Made by a program: the position numbers and the translations under genes. Shown here piece by piece: positions 54,251 to 64,000 of a stretch of 64,000 nt of DNA. Below the pieces are notes generated by a model that was given only the letters and a program-made list of their open reading frames with translations, was not told the origin of the DNA and did not search any database. Source of the stretch: Branchinecta lynchi (Eukaryota > Arthropoda > Branchiopoda > Anostraca > Branchinectidae); contig JAKZAP010000008.1 in assembly GCA_023053575.1 (NCBI GenBank), positions 6,032,715-6,096,714 on the forward strand, read 5' to 3'. How positions within the stretch are numbered: the stretch's first letter is position 1; the number at the start of each line of letters is the position of its first letter.

Positions 54251-55262
54251 GTTAGTTTCTTCTTAAGATACTTCCTACCCTCGAGCTTCCTTCAATACAG
54301 CTTCAATGACTGGTACTAGGGTTCCACTCTTTATCCTGTTTGTTGCAGGTTTGTTGCAGGCTTAATTTTCTTCTGACTATTGAGTCCAGATAGAGAACAA
54401 CCACAACAACTATGTCATTATCAGAATAACATCAGAATTCAGAGTAGCATAGATAAATTATAGCATACCTGAAGCAGCCAACCACAAACCCCTGATTTTT
54501 GGACCAAACGCTGGATAGGTCCCAAAGCCAATTTGAAGTTGAAGGAAGGATCAGAAGTTGGAGGTTGTTTATTTTTTTTTCTGAACTTTGAACTCATTGA
54601 GAGGTAGGATGTTTGGGAACTAGGATAGTTACCCTAGGCTATTTCTAGTTTAACATATTTCTCTTTTCAAACAAGAACCCTTCATTCTAACCTTACCTCG
54701 ATTGACAGCCAGAAAATACCATTTTCAAAGCAGCTTAAAGACAAAGAAAAGGCACAGAGTTTGGCCAAATGACTTTGAAAAAAAATCATATTTGACCTTG
54801 AAAAAAGTCAATTTGAGCCACAAAAATCCTGTTGGTTCAGGAAATGCACTTGCGGGCCACACGAAAGACAGCAGAATCACTTTTTTCGAGCCACAATTGA
54901 CCCACAAACTGTTTCTGGTAGCACAGAAAACTCCTTTTGATTGACTAATCAAAGTTGCTGTTCCAAGAAATTAACCAGCAATGCTGCAAAATGCATGTCA
55001 CAATGAAGCAAACTCAATCTTAGTCTGGGTATAGGAGCAGAACATCCGCAAATTGTATGATGTTACATAGTTATGACAAAGGAGGAGCATATATACAAAC
55101 ATATTGAAAATGTATTTCTTAATATTGCCCTAGTCATAGTGGGAAAGTATCTTGTGATACAGATCCTGGAATCCAGCACAGGCAACTAAGCACAAGCATA
55201 ATTCTTCCTGAGCTGTGAAAACAACATAAATAGTTTAGCAGAACTTTTTGTTTGAAGAAATG
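54251..55262 (+). other. Presumed intron; one unresolved open frame
   Basis: A frame at 54705-54944 after CGATTGACAG encodes basic text (for example KKRHRVWPNDFEKKSYLTLK) without a clear donor. The rest shows no repeat family and no recognisable gene. Confidence 0.3.
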
Positions 55263-56213
55263 TTTTTTGTGATCTCAAAACGTAAGTGGGGGGATATCTA
55301 TGACATCTCAAAAGTTGTCCATCTGTCTGTTAGCACGATAACTCTCGACGGGGTTGAGATATTTTGTTTAAATTTGGCATGGTGACTCTTTGGGCCAAAG
55401 TACAGGTCAAGTTCTAAGATGGGTTCTGTAGCTCTAGGGTGGGGGGGGGGGGGGTTCAAATTAAGAGATGACAAATTTCTAGTTTTAAAGCTAATGCGAA
55501 GGTCAATTTAGCGATAAAGAGACATGCTGAATTGGAATATTGAAGTTATTTTCTTGCCAGACAAGTGGTTCACCGGAAATCTGGCGAAAACCGGACACAA
55601 AACTTGTCGACCAATTTTTGTCTATAGCAGTCCCTATCCATTTATTCTCAAACCAGTATAGGTCTGAGCGTGGATGACGACAGTCATTTGTTTATTCTAT
55701 GGATGTAGGTGAAACTAGTGTAATCGAAGGTAGGGGTTGATATATAATGTTCAAACGAGGAAATATGTTGTTCAAGCGAGGATGTTGTTCAATGAGGATT
55801 CACTGGTAAAGTACAGGTCATGTTCGTAGATGGGTCCTTTAGTCCTATCTTTAGGCAAAGGAGGGTTTCGGATTTACGGAAAAAACATATGTGTTTTAGA
55901 AGCTAATAAGATATTCATTGAGGGAGCAAGGGGTTGCGCTGAATCCATATCTGAACTTAGTTTTCTGGCTGGACACATGGTTCACCACGAATTTGGCTGA
56001 AACTGGAAATTTGATTGAAGCTCAAAGTTGTTTCTGAGATCGATTATAGGTTCGGTATCAGGGCAAGGAGACATGCTGAATCCATCTTTGAACTTTATTT
56101 TAACAGTAAAAATATTCAAGGAATCTGACGAAGACTGAATGACGACGACATGACCCAATTGTTTGGGTCAAATCTTAGATTTTTGGGATCCCATCGAAAC
56201 CTTTGGTCTTGTT
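55263..56213 (-). mobile_element. Family B element, copy 8
   Basis: Reverse orientation: a worn terminus TTTTTTGTGATCTCAAAACG at the left, CATCTGTCTGTTAGCACGAT, a poly-G run at 55440-55454, then subfamily text shared with copy 7, and GGTCTTGTT (complement of AACAAGACC) at the right. It lacks the 328-bp duplication of copy 7. Confidence 0.7.
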
Positions 56214-56760
56214 ATACTAACATGCCACTAGATGAGCCCATTTACGCCATGTGCCTGATTGTGTAGCCTATGTGTATCCATACATACATACATACTCTTT
56301 AATCCCAAAAAAAAAATTCTTGATTAGCCTAATACAGAAATACAAACAAAACAGTAACAGAACGAATATCACCTACCCACCTGGGAAACCAAAAAGATCG
56401 GAATTGATTTTATCCCAGATGGGTAATGATAGCTGCATAAATGGGGTACTCACTCCCTCGATAAGACTATTACCGCAATAATTATGTACAACCCGAAGTC
56501 TAATGGATTCCTGGGTCCTGCGAACTACCTCCGCAAAATCAGGCAGTGTAGCGTCAGAAAATATTTCTGTAGTGCTACACCAAGATGGCAGAGAATGTAG
56601 GAGACGGAACGAATTATTATAACACACACATATTGTAGTAAATGCCTTAGCTGTATGTGACGAGATCATTCCAACACCGTACATACAAGTACAGTAACTT
56701 CGAAACAGAAGATTCTTATCTTCAGTAGAGCAATTGCTGAACCGTCTTATTAACATATTT
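56214..56760 (-). pseudogene. 3' end of a non-LTR retrotransposon reverse transcriptase ORF
   Basis: The minus strand from 56756 reads NMLIRRFSNCSTEDKNLLFR, SYCTCMYGVGMIS and YNNSFRLLHSLPSWCSTTEI, the thumb/C-terminal pattern (LLRRFxxCSxxxKxxLFRxYCTxxY, YNNxFRxLxxxPxxCS) of many LINE ORF2 proteins. The frame stops at 56373. A 3' tail of TATG repeats follows at about 56283-56297 (CATACATACATA on plus). The catalytic YADD region is absent. It has 127 uninterrupted codons, so it is fairly young. Confidence 0.7.
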
Positions 56761-57648
56761 GCTCATATGCAGTGAGATCTGTACAAGTGTTTAAGATGAC
56801 AATCATCACTAAGATCACTAGAGAATATGAACCCTAGGTACATAAATTCATCCACAAAACTAACAACATTTCCTGACAAAAATACCTGTATACAAAAGTA
56901 GTTCCCGTTTGATAAGCACTGGCTCCCCTGGTCAGAGTTTTGCTAAGTATTTACAGAAATGTTTAGGAAGATCAGTATTCGTTGGTAAAATTCCTGAAGT
57001 GAGCTGATTTTTTTTTTCTTTTTCTAAATAATCTTGACACTGGGCAGAATTTTTAGCACTTTCATTTCTCTTAGATCCATTTTTTTTCTTTTACCCATCA
57101 GACAGTTTTGTCTGGCCGAAGGTTTGTTTGAATAGCAGTAATTCATAAGGGTTCCTTGATGCTTTCTCCCTGTTTTTCTGTGAACTGCTGTTTCCTTGGT
57201 AAGATAATGCAAGCATAATGGTGGCACTGATGGAAATTTAATAATTCTTGAAAATACTGTAGAATGGTCCCACAAAAAGATGTTGAAAATGCAGAATACT
57301 AGTTTGCAGTCACTGCTGATTGTGTCAGTCCAGCTGAAAAATAGGCCTATGGTGCAAAGTTTGTCATGAAAGGGATGGAAATATGTCAAGATTGGTAAAT
57401 ACTTTGTGAATAATCAAATTATCCCTCAGTTTTCCATCAGGCAATTACCAGTATAGTCTCTAGAGTAAGTTGCATCATTTGCGATTTGATAGCCTACTGA
57501 CAATGGCCCAATTTGTTTTTTCAAAATCTGTTGTTGGTTCCTACTAGAGTGGAAAGAGAAAGAGTGTATCTCCCTGGGCGTGGAACTACTTACATAAGAC
57601 GACTTTTTCTTAAAAGGATAATTTGTAGGAAGGTCGTAGAGATTAAAT
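56761..57648. other. Presumed intron; no gene recognised
   Basis: Short frames only. No family or repeat recognised. Confidence 0.3.
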
Positions 57649-58597
57649 GTTTTGGGGATCCCAAAAACGTAAGTGACGGCATACTATGATTTCGTAAAAG
57701 TTGTCCATCTTTCCATCCATCTGTCTGTCTCTTAGCACGATAACTCTCGAAGGGATTGAGATATTTTATTCAAACTTGGCATGAGGACTCTTTAGGTCAA
57801 AGTACAGGTCAAGTTCGAAGATAGGCTCTGTAGTCTGTAGCCCTACATTTGGGGTTGGGGAGGTGTTTCAAATTAAGGGGCTATAAAATAAAAATATTTT
57901 TAAAAAGCAAATGGGATAGTCGATTAAAGGAGACATGCTCAATCCGAATATGCAAGTTATTTTCTCACCGGACAAGTAGTTCGCCCAGAATCCGGCCAAA
58001 ACCTGAACATTTTTAAAAAGGAAAAGTTTAATTTTAAGTTGATTAGAGGTTCCATTAAAGGGTAAGGAGACTTGCTGATTCAGAATATGAAAATTATATT
58101 CTCGCCGGACAAGTAGTTCACTCGGAATCCGGACAGGGAAAGTTTATAAAAAGTAAAAATTTAATCTGAAATTGATAAGAGGTTCGAGTTAAGGGTAATG
58201 ATATACGCTGAATCTGAGTATGAAAATTAGTTTCTGCCCGGACGTAAAGTTCGCTCGGAATCTGGGTGAAATTGGAAAATTTGTTAAAAGGAATTTTTTG
58301 TCTGAAGTTGATTAGATGTTCGGTGTAGGGGTAAGAAGACATGCTGAATTCGTTTTCGAGCTAATTTTTTGCCAGTTCGCTGGGAATCCCGCCGAAACCA
58401 GAAATTTGGCAGAAATAAATCTGCAAGTTTTGATTAGTTTCGACAAAATGGATAAGACGTCGGATATAGGGGTAAACACACATGCTGAATTCATATATGA
58501 ATTTGGTCTTCGGAGATGATTACCATTAGCCTTAATCTGTTAAAGTCTGGATCAGACTTTGAATTTTGGGATCCCATCGAAACCTTTGGTCTTGTTT
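57649..58597 (-). mobile_element. Family B element, copy 9
   Basis: Reverse orientation from TTTTGGGGATCCCAAAAACG, through CATCTGTCTGTCTCTTAGCA and diverged 137-bp-type monomers, to GGTCTTGTT at 58588-58596. It ends only about 30 bp before the acceptor of the next exon, so it sits close to the polypyrimidine tract. Confidence 0.7.
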
Positions 58598-58627
58598 TTC
58601 GTGAATAACCGATTCTTTTCTTTTCAG

Positions 58628-58785
58628 ATCAAACCAAAAGTTGGTTTCTGGGAGAGGAAGCCTTAAAAAATACTTCAGATCTTATTCAGTTGTCAGACTC
58701 AAATGAAAATGATGAAGTAGGTATTCAGTCTACTTCTGTTTGGGCAGATATTGATCTTTGTTCCACGCAAATTGATCAGGACTAG
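58628..58785 (+). CDS. Terminal exon of the unidentified small gene
   Basis: A strong acceptor (CTTTTCTTTTCAG) precedes 52 codons in phase 1: QTKSWFLGEEALKNTSDLIQ, then LSDSNENDEVGIQSTSVWAD and IDLCSTQIDQD, TAG at 58783-58785. The acidic, Ser/Asp-rich text with a stop and a nearby AATAAA is typical of a last exon. Entry phase matches the exon at 54178-54250. I do not recognise the family. Confidence 0.6.
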
Positions 58786-58876
58786 ATGGATAGATAAGGC
58801 AGAATTTAGGGTTTGAAGAAAAATTTTAAAGCAAGAGAATTCTGCAAGAAATGTTAGCCGTGTTGTGTCATGTTGT

Positions 58877-58882
58877 AATAAA
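58877..58882 (+). terminator. Poly-A signal AATAAA
   Basis: AATAAA about 90 bp after the stop of the plus-strand gene, in GTAATAAATAG. A second cluster of AAATAAAT at 59005-59021, after TGGCCGTTTTATTATATT, looks more like a LINE-type tail. Confidence 0.5.
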
Positions 58883-59518
58883 TAGCCAATGAGCTTGGAG
58901 TTAGTAAATTTTATTCGAATCTAGGACAAATTATTTATTTTTTAGTTGTAGTATATTTATTGTTAGTTGTTTAGTATGGCCCAAGCTGGCCGTTTTATTA
59001 TATTAAATAAATAAATAAATTTCACCAGAGTTTAGTAAACTCGATTTTGTTCGGGTGGCAACATACAGCCTCAAAGGCTGAATTTGCATAGGGTTTCTGC
59101 AGGAAGTCTTTGTGATTTGGTGCCAGATGAGATTATTTTTTAATACATTTGTTCATCGTTATCTTTTAGATGGGCAAAGCATCGAAACAGTTTGAACTAT
59201 TTTACCAGCTCTTGTTTTCATTATTATTGCACTTACTTCAATTCGTCTTCTATTTTTAAGTGACGAAGTCCACAATCCAGCTCTTACTATTAAAGTAACA
59301 GGCCATCAATGATATTGAGGGTATGTCATTTCTCTGCTGAACACCACTTCGGATTTGAAGTAGTGGCTTCATATTGACATTTTGTTGGTTTGCAAAACAG
59401 CCAGAAGCAGTCAGTTTTCCTACGAGTCCTGAAGCCAGTAGCACGCAATTTTCATATAAGACCTAAGGGGGCCTCGCGTAAGTGTTATATCACGAGACTA
59501 GAAAACAGCACGTTCTAT
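58883..59518. other. 3' flank; no gene recognised
   Basis: Holds the AAATAAAT run noted above and otherwise nothing recognisable up to the long-TIR element. Confidence 0.3.
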
Positions 59519-60322
59519 GGGTCATTCCAGCGAAATAAAGCCAGGCAAAAATATCGATTTCTCAGATTTTGACGAAAATTTCTCAGAATGATCTACCAAG
59601 GTCCAGGACCTTCCCCAAATTTTATTTTGGCAAACAAAAATTTGTTCGGACTCTGACGAATTTTTGAAATTTTCGGCAAAATATCAAAAATTCGAAAAAA
59701 TCAGGGAAATTCAACACGGCCTTGACATTTTGTGAGCTTCGTACATACCTTTATGACTTCAAATCTTGAGATGTTAAAGTATGTAGGTACTCTTCTTTCC
59801 TTTTTACGGTAATTTTGGCAAGGTAAGGTAAAAAGAATGTGGGCCTTGGTAGATCCACTCCAGAAGAACCGGCCAGATTCCGAAAATTCTGAGATGCACC
59901 ATGGTAGTAGAGTGAAGAACGTGCTACATTTCTGCATTAGCCTTTTGTGGCCATCGAGCCAAAGAAGGTCTTAAATCGCGATGTTAGAAAACTGAATTCT
60001 TGGGAAAATTCATTATTTTTATGAAAAAGTGAATTAGTCTCACAACCTTAAAAATAACAAGTGCGCAAGCGCTCAGACGTGGATTGTGAAATCAAAATGC
60101 TGATCGCTTCTTGTATACAAACAGCTTTAGAAGCAAGACATTTCACATCCCCAATAACCAAACAAGTATTGAAATAACCTAATTTGTAATCATCCCATTT
60201 TAAAAGCTTTAAATGTAAACAAACCTCAAGTATAAATCCAAAGAAATGTTGAAGATCCTGCGCCAACAGCTTGAGCCAGTCCGACCCTTTAATCCTCTTT
60301 CCATTAGCAAGGTAATAACAAG

Positions 60323-60634
60323 CAGGGGCGTCACGACTGCGCGATTTTTCGTCAAAACAGTTAATTTTCTTAATGAAAACAGTCGTTTTTTTCTGAAAAT
60401 CAGTCGATTTTTCGTCAAAACGGTCGGTTTCCCTGAAAATCAGACGATTTATTTTAAAAACTGTCGTTTTTTCTTGAAAACTGTTGTTTTTTTCTTGAAA
60501 ACAGTCGTTCTTTCTTGGAAAACAGTCGTTTTTCTGCAGAAACAGTCGGTAAAATTTACCAGCCATTCGGTAAATGCCTTGTACCCCCCCCCCCCCCCCC
60601 ATAAAAAAAAACATTTTGGCTAGTAACGCCTCTG
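60323..60634 (-). mobile_element. Family C hAT MITE, copy 5
   Basis: The termini CAGGGGCGTCACGACTG and GGCTAGTAACGCCTCTG carry perfect 8-bp flanks ATAACAAG at 60315-60322 and 60635-60642. The interior is AAAACAGTCGTTTTT-type repeats and a poly-C run. Inserted in the core of the long-TIR element. Confidence 0.9.
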
Positions 60635-60849
60635 ATAACAAGTGCAATAAACCAAATAGTATCAGCCAAATACCCCCTTTGTCACTATTCATTAAGAACG
60701 GCATATCATCGATCATATGACAAAACAGTTTAGTTTCCAACTGTTCATTAAAGATTGAAGTACGAATGCGTCGTCTTATTTGTTGCTGTTGCACCAAATC
60801 CTCATCCATAGACATATCTCCCCAAATATACAGGAGTTGGAGTTGAGAC

Positions 60850-61560
60850 CTGTCATAGACGAACTTAACTCCTGTGAAATCTGGGCCCAGCTGCCCTTGA
60901 ACGGAAGGGGGGGGGGGGACACATCAAAATGCGTATCTACACCTCTTGTTCTACAAGTATACCACCTTAGAGTTTGATTCCTGTCACGGGGCAAAAACTT
61001 TGTTCATGAGCAATTTTGGCCCACTTGCCCATGAACGAGGAAGTTGGGGATGGTTCAACTCCACATATCCCCAATCCCTATGATCCAAAAGCACAAAGGA
61101 ATTTCATCGCCTTTTTTTTCAAGTTAAAACATTAAAAAAATGTGCAATCTGGGCCTAATTGCCCCTGAACCAAGTGCGGGAGGGGTTTGGGACCAGCAAA
61201 AAGTAAAAAGAGACCCCAATGCTCACAACAAGTTTCAACTTGATACATATTGATCCCTGTCACGGGTGACGACTTTACTCCTGGGCAATCTGGGCCCAGT
61301 TGACCACGAACGGGGTGAGTGGAGGAGGTGCAACTTTAAAAGCAATTTCCTAGCCCTAGAATCTAAATGTACAAGGAATTTCATCGTCCTATGTCCAGTT
61401 CTGGTAAGTTATGAACCTTATTCACTGGGTAATCTGGGCCCATTTGCCCCTGAACCGGGTTGGGGCTGGGGTGGGACCCCCAAAAGGCACAACTAGACCC
61501 CAATACCCACAAGTGTACCAAGTTTGAACTTGATACTTGCACTGGTTCTCCAGTTATGAG
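60850..61560 (+). repeat. Tandem units with CTGGGCCCA core
   Basis: About five units share CAATCTGGGCCCAGTTGCCC-type text followed by TGAACGG and a G-rich tract (near 60,880, 61,010, 61,150, 61,285 and 61,430), then AAGTTTGAACTTGATAC-like text and GTCACGGG. Spacing is about 130-150 bp. This is the same style of unit as in Families A and B (anchor AAGTTT..., G/C homopolymer) but a different sequence. Confidence 0.6.
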
Positions 61561-62515
61561 CTCCACAAAATACGGTGAAAACCGGAAACCGATAGCCGAA
61601 AGCTGCTACAGCGCTCGCAATAGTGGACTGTTATAATATTAACGAGTTCTACATTTCTTTGTACATAGTTACAAATACAAAATTTCAGTTTCTTCAATAG
61701 TTGTAGCCTATAGATAATAAAAATGTACTGACAACGGAATTGGGTTAGCGTTTCAGAATTGCGTAATACCAAGTATATGAGTAATTTACCACCCTCGCGC
61801 AAACTTGCACGTGAAAAGAGCAAAAGCATGCATTGTAGTAAGTTTCTGAATGTAGGCCAAAAAGAAGATTCGGGCCCTTGTACAGCTAAGAATTGGTCCA
61901 GGCAGGTTGTGGTCTAACAGTCGAGCAAACAGTAAGATCTGAAAACTGAAATTCATTTCTCAATTTTTATTTTTAGGTTGGTGAGACTAATTCATTTTGC
62001 CATAAAAATAATGCATTTCCCCAAGAATTTCAGTTTTATAACATCGCTATTTAAGACCATTTCTGGCTCGAGAGCCACAAAAGTGCTAATGCAGAAATGT
62101 AGCACGTTCTCTACTACCATGGTGAATCTCAGAATTTTCGCGATCTGGCCGGTTCTTCTGGAGTGGATGTACCAAGACCCACTTGTTTTACCTTACCTTG
62201 CCAAAATTACCGTAAAAAAGAAATAAGAGTACCTACATACTTGAACATCTCAAAATGTGAAGTCCTAAAGGTAGGTAAGAAGCTCACAAAATTTCAAGGT
62301 CGTGTTAAATTTCACTGATTTTTGTCGAATTTTTGAAAAATATTGTTTTTTTCGACCATCAACAATGAAATATTTGGCCGAACAAATTAAAAAAATTTGT
62401 TTCGCCGAAAAAAATTTGGGGAAGGTCCTCGACCCTGTTAGATCATTCTGAGAAATTTTCGTTAAAATCTGATAAATCGATTTTTTTGCCTGGCTTTATT
62501 TCGCCGGAATGACCC

Positions 62516-62690
62516 CTATCTTAAAGAAATGAAGTGGGCTATGATGGGACTCAAAAGATTAAAAAAGATGAAAACCTACAATAACTCGCAGTTATAAAAC
62601 GGAAGGTTACGGGTCACTCACATCTTGCGGTCCCTGCCACTCCTCCTAGCCTCTCCCCCAAATTTCTTGGATGAACCTCCTCTCTTACAG
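62516..62690. other. Presumed intron before the next exon
   Basis: Short stretch ending in the pyrimidine-rich CCTCCTCTCTTACAG acceptor. No other feature. Confidence 0.3.
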
Positions 62691-62823
62691 GCTGATGATA
62701 GTAGTACGATGGAGCAAAGAAGTCCTTCAGTTTCATCCGTAAACAGTGAATCTCCCACTCCAACTAACAGTGGAGAAGTGCACAGATGGGACCCACAAAG
62801 CGACCATTGGCAAAGAAGCTTAT
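62691..62823 (+). CDS. Probable exon, Ser/Pro-rich, unidentified gene
   Basis: A strong acceptor (CCTCCTCTCTTACAG) and donor (TTAT then GTAAGT) enclose 133 bp. The only frame open throughout reads ADDSSTMEQRSPSVSSVNSE, SPTPTNSGEVHRWDPQSDHW and QRSL, leaving in phase 1. The Ser/Pro/Thr-rich text resembles a disordered regulatory segment. No family recognised. The next candidate exon does not join in its most protein-like frame, which weakens the model. Confidence 0.4.
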
Positions 62824-62887
62824 GTAAGTTTTCTGTAAAGTTTTGCTGAAACTTTGTCTCTTCCTCCTAACTTCTCCATCAAAACAG

Positions 62888-62950
62888 TATTTTGCCATAG
62901 CACTGTTGGAATTTTCAGAACATGTACAGAAGGATTCAATATTTCAACAG
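62888..62950 (+). CDS. Possible exon
   Basis: Between CATCAAAACAG and a good donor (CAACAG then GTATGT) 63 bp are open in two frames. One reads YFAIALLEFSEHVQKDSIFQ, an amphipathic helix-like string, but needs phase 0 entry. The phase 1 entry required by the exon at 62691 gives less protein-like text. Kept as a low-confidence exon. Confidence 0.25.
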
Positions 62951-63109
62951 GTATGTACGTGCGGAAAACCGCACGCACATTCAATTCCTTCAGGTTGCTA
63001 CGCACAAGTTGCTAAACCCTTTGCTCATCACCTGGATGCGGTTCGGCGATGCCGGGATTCTTATTCATTTATTCAGCATAAGGAATCATCGTTGGGTGAT
63101 CAATAGTGC

Positions 63110-63293
63110 TTGATCTGAAGAAAAACATTTTTCATTCTTTCGTCGGGCGTCTCTCGACTCGTCGACACATCGGGTTCTTTTTATACGTAAGAAATAAAAT
63201 TCTGCGAACATTTGTCGGACAGCACAAATCAGAAATAGAATTCTGTAGCTTTTGTCGGGCGTTAGTATTCCCGTCGGCACATCGGGTTCTTTT
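63110..63293 (+). repeat. Family F TCGGGC units
   Basis: TTTCGTCGGGCG, CTCGTCGACACATCGGGTTC and TTTTTATACGTAAGAAAT repeat here as in 50300-50885. The array is broken after CACATCGGGTTCTTTTTAT by the tail of the LINE at 63294. Confidence 0.65.
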
Positions 63294-64000
63294 TATTTAT
63301 TTATTTATTATTTCATTTAGCGTTAAGCTTTTAGCTTGTCGCCGTTACTTACACAAGTACAAACAGATTACATATACTTCACACACATAAACTGATAAAG
63401 TACAAAGTGAACAAATTTTCAAACTACAAAAGCAACTGAGTAAAATGGGGTGTCGACTATACCACGCTTAAACGTTTGAATACTGCTTGAATCAACAATT
63501 TCCGCTGGCAAACTGTTCCACGGTTCGGTTACCCTATTGACGAATGAACACTGGCCAATTTTCTTATGTGGTTTCGGAGGGTACAGTTTGTAAGGGTGTT
63601 GGCGGGTTGTGGGGTAGTGACTGAATTTGAAAAATGAATTGGGTCAACATCATCTGCTCCTTTAATTATCCGAAACGCGTTAATTATGTCACTACGGCGC
63701 CTTCGAAACTTTAATGATGAGAGCTGAAGTCGAGTAAGCCGCTGTGGATATGAAAGGTGTTGAAGGTATGGGATCAACCTGGTCGCCCTTCTCTGAACTT
63801 TTTCTACTCGGTTTTCATCAGTGACATTTAAAGGAAACCAGACTGAAGTGTTGTATTCAACGATAGGGCGCACCAGGGATTTGCATAATAACATAAAATT
63901 CCGGAGATTGAACTTACTAAAACTTCTTTTTAAAGTCAGCAGACGATAATTTGCATTTTTCACAATTTCCGAAACATGCTTTTCAAACTTTAGTTGAGTA
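63294..64000 (-). mobile_element. CR1-like LINE, 3' end (runs off the window)
   Basis: On the minus strand the coding end reads TQLKFEKHVSEIVKNANYRL, LTLKRSFSKFNLRNFMLLCK, SLVRPIVEYNTSVWFPLNV and VEKVQRRATRLIPYLQHLSY, the reverse transcriptase thumb and C-terminus pattern (LYKSLVRPxxEYxxxVWxP, EKVQRRATRLIP) of CR1/L2-clade ORF2. A one-base frameshift near 63565 separates it from the true end, which continues FVNRVTEPWNSLPAEIVDSS to a stop at 63419. The 3' UTR ends in an (AAAT)n tail at 63296-63312 (TTTATTTATTTATT on plus), inserted into a Family F unit. Confidence 0.8.

Larger units (their letters stand above)
59519..62515. mobile_element. 3.0 kb element with ~530-bp terminal inverted repeats
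   Basis: The left arm 59519-60047 begins GGGTCATTCCAGCGAAATAA. The right arm 61976-62515, complemented, begins GGGTCATTCCGGCGAAATAA. Identity by eye is roughly 85-90% along the arms (shared: AAGCCAGGCAAAAA, AATTTCTCAGAATGATCTA, TGCAGAAATGTAGCACGTTC). CTAT flanks both ends (59515-59518, 62516-62519). The 1.9 kb core holds a Family C MITE and about five C/G-rich tandem units, with no transposase frame. Superfamily unresolved; the long arms recall Mutator-like or foldback elements, but a 4-bp duplication does not fit the usual 8-9 bp. Confidence 0.8.

Noticed and set aside
61554..61829. Minus-strand 91-codon frame
   Set aside because: It has no recognisable composition or motif, lies inside the core of the long-TIR element, and no splice sites fit.

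Overview
The window reads as nuclear DNA of a metazoan, most likely a non-vertebrate one (inference). It has spliced genes with GT/AG introns and vertebrate-like orthologues (TTLL1, TTC36, a glutaredoxin-type exon). Around them is a dense, nested load of hAT MITEs, foldback elements, tRNA-derived SINEs, non-LTR retrotransposon ends and a Penelope-like GIY-YIG fragment. There is no operon, CRISPR or prokaryotic feature. The species cannot be told from this sequence.

Genes. The best-supported gene is TTLL1 on the plus strand (40603-41038 joined to 48959-49776, 417 aa), a tubulin polyglutamylase catalytic subunit split by one 7.9 kb intron. On the minus strand TTC36 is readable as four exons (53687-53594, 40121-39933, 37760-37588, 32439-32341; about 184 aa). 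If exon 1 is assigned correctly, all of TTLL1 lies inside TTC36 intron 1 on the opposite strand. Other coding pieces are: a first exon with a CPFC glutaredoxin active site (7351-7247, minus); a secreted Cys-containing protein with a Pro/Tyr-rich tail (26558-25787, minus); a possible small two-exon gene (54178-54250 and 58628-58785, plus) starting next to TTC36 exon 1; and weaker exons at 62691-62823 and 62888-62950.

Repeats. Most of the window is a few element families inserted into one another. Family A (2002-5985, 22712-24942, 34293-36312, 42390-43066 minus, 43162-45889, 51950-53340) starts AACAAGAGC, carries ~430 bp higher-order units made of ~145 bp poly-C-bearing subunits, and ends in a TATGGCACTTG hairpin. 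Family B (about ten copies in both orientations) starts AACAAGACC, carries 137 bp tandem monomers and a GACGGACA minisatellite, and ends in the palindrome TTTTGGGATCCCAAAA. The two share one layout: a motif about 20 nt inside the 5' end returns in the 3' terminal palindrome. They look like Helitron/Helentron-type non-autonomous elements (inference). Family C is a hAT MITE (TIR CAGRGGCGTYAC, perfect 8-bp target duplications at three sites). A further 2.4 kb hAT-like element (18325-20757) has a perfect 8-bp duplication. Family D is a 4.1 kb GTCGAGTACT-rich element with long inverted termini. Family E (TIR GAGCCTCG) is host to three nested insertions and supplies an empty target site elsewhere. 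A 3.0 kb element at 59519-62515 has ~530 bp terminal inverted repeats.

Layout: 1-7200 inverted repeats and Family A; 7.2-12 kb glutaredoxin exon and Family D; 13-22 kb nested DNA elements; 22-25 kb Penelope fragment and Family A; 25.7-26.6 kb secreted-protein gene; 27-32 kb MITEs and low-copy repeats; 32.3-53.7 kb the TTC36/TTLL1 nested locus, its introns filled with Families A, B, C and E; 54-59 kb small gene; 59.5-62.5 kb long-TIR element; 62.7-64 kb weak exons and the 3' end of a CR1-like LINE.
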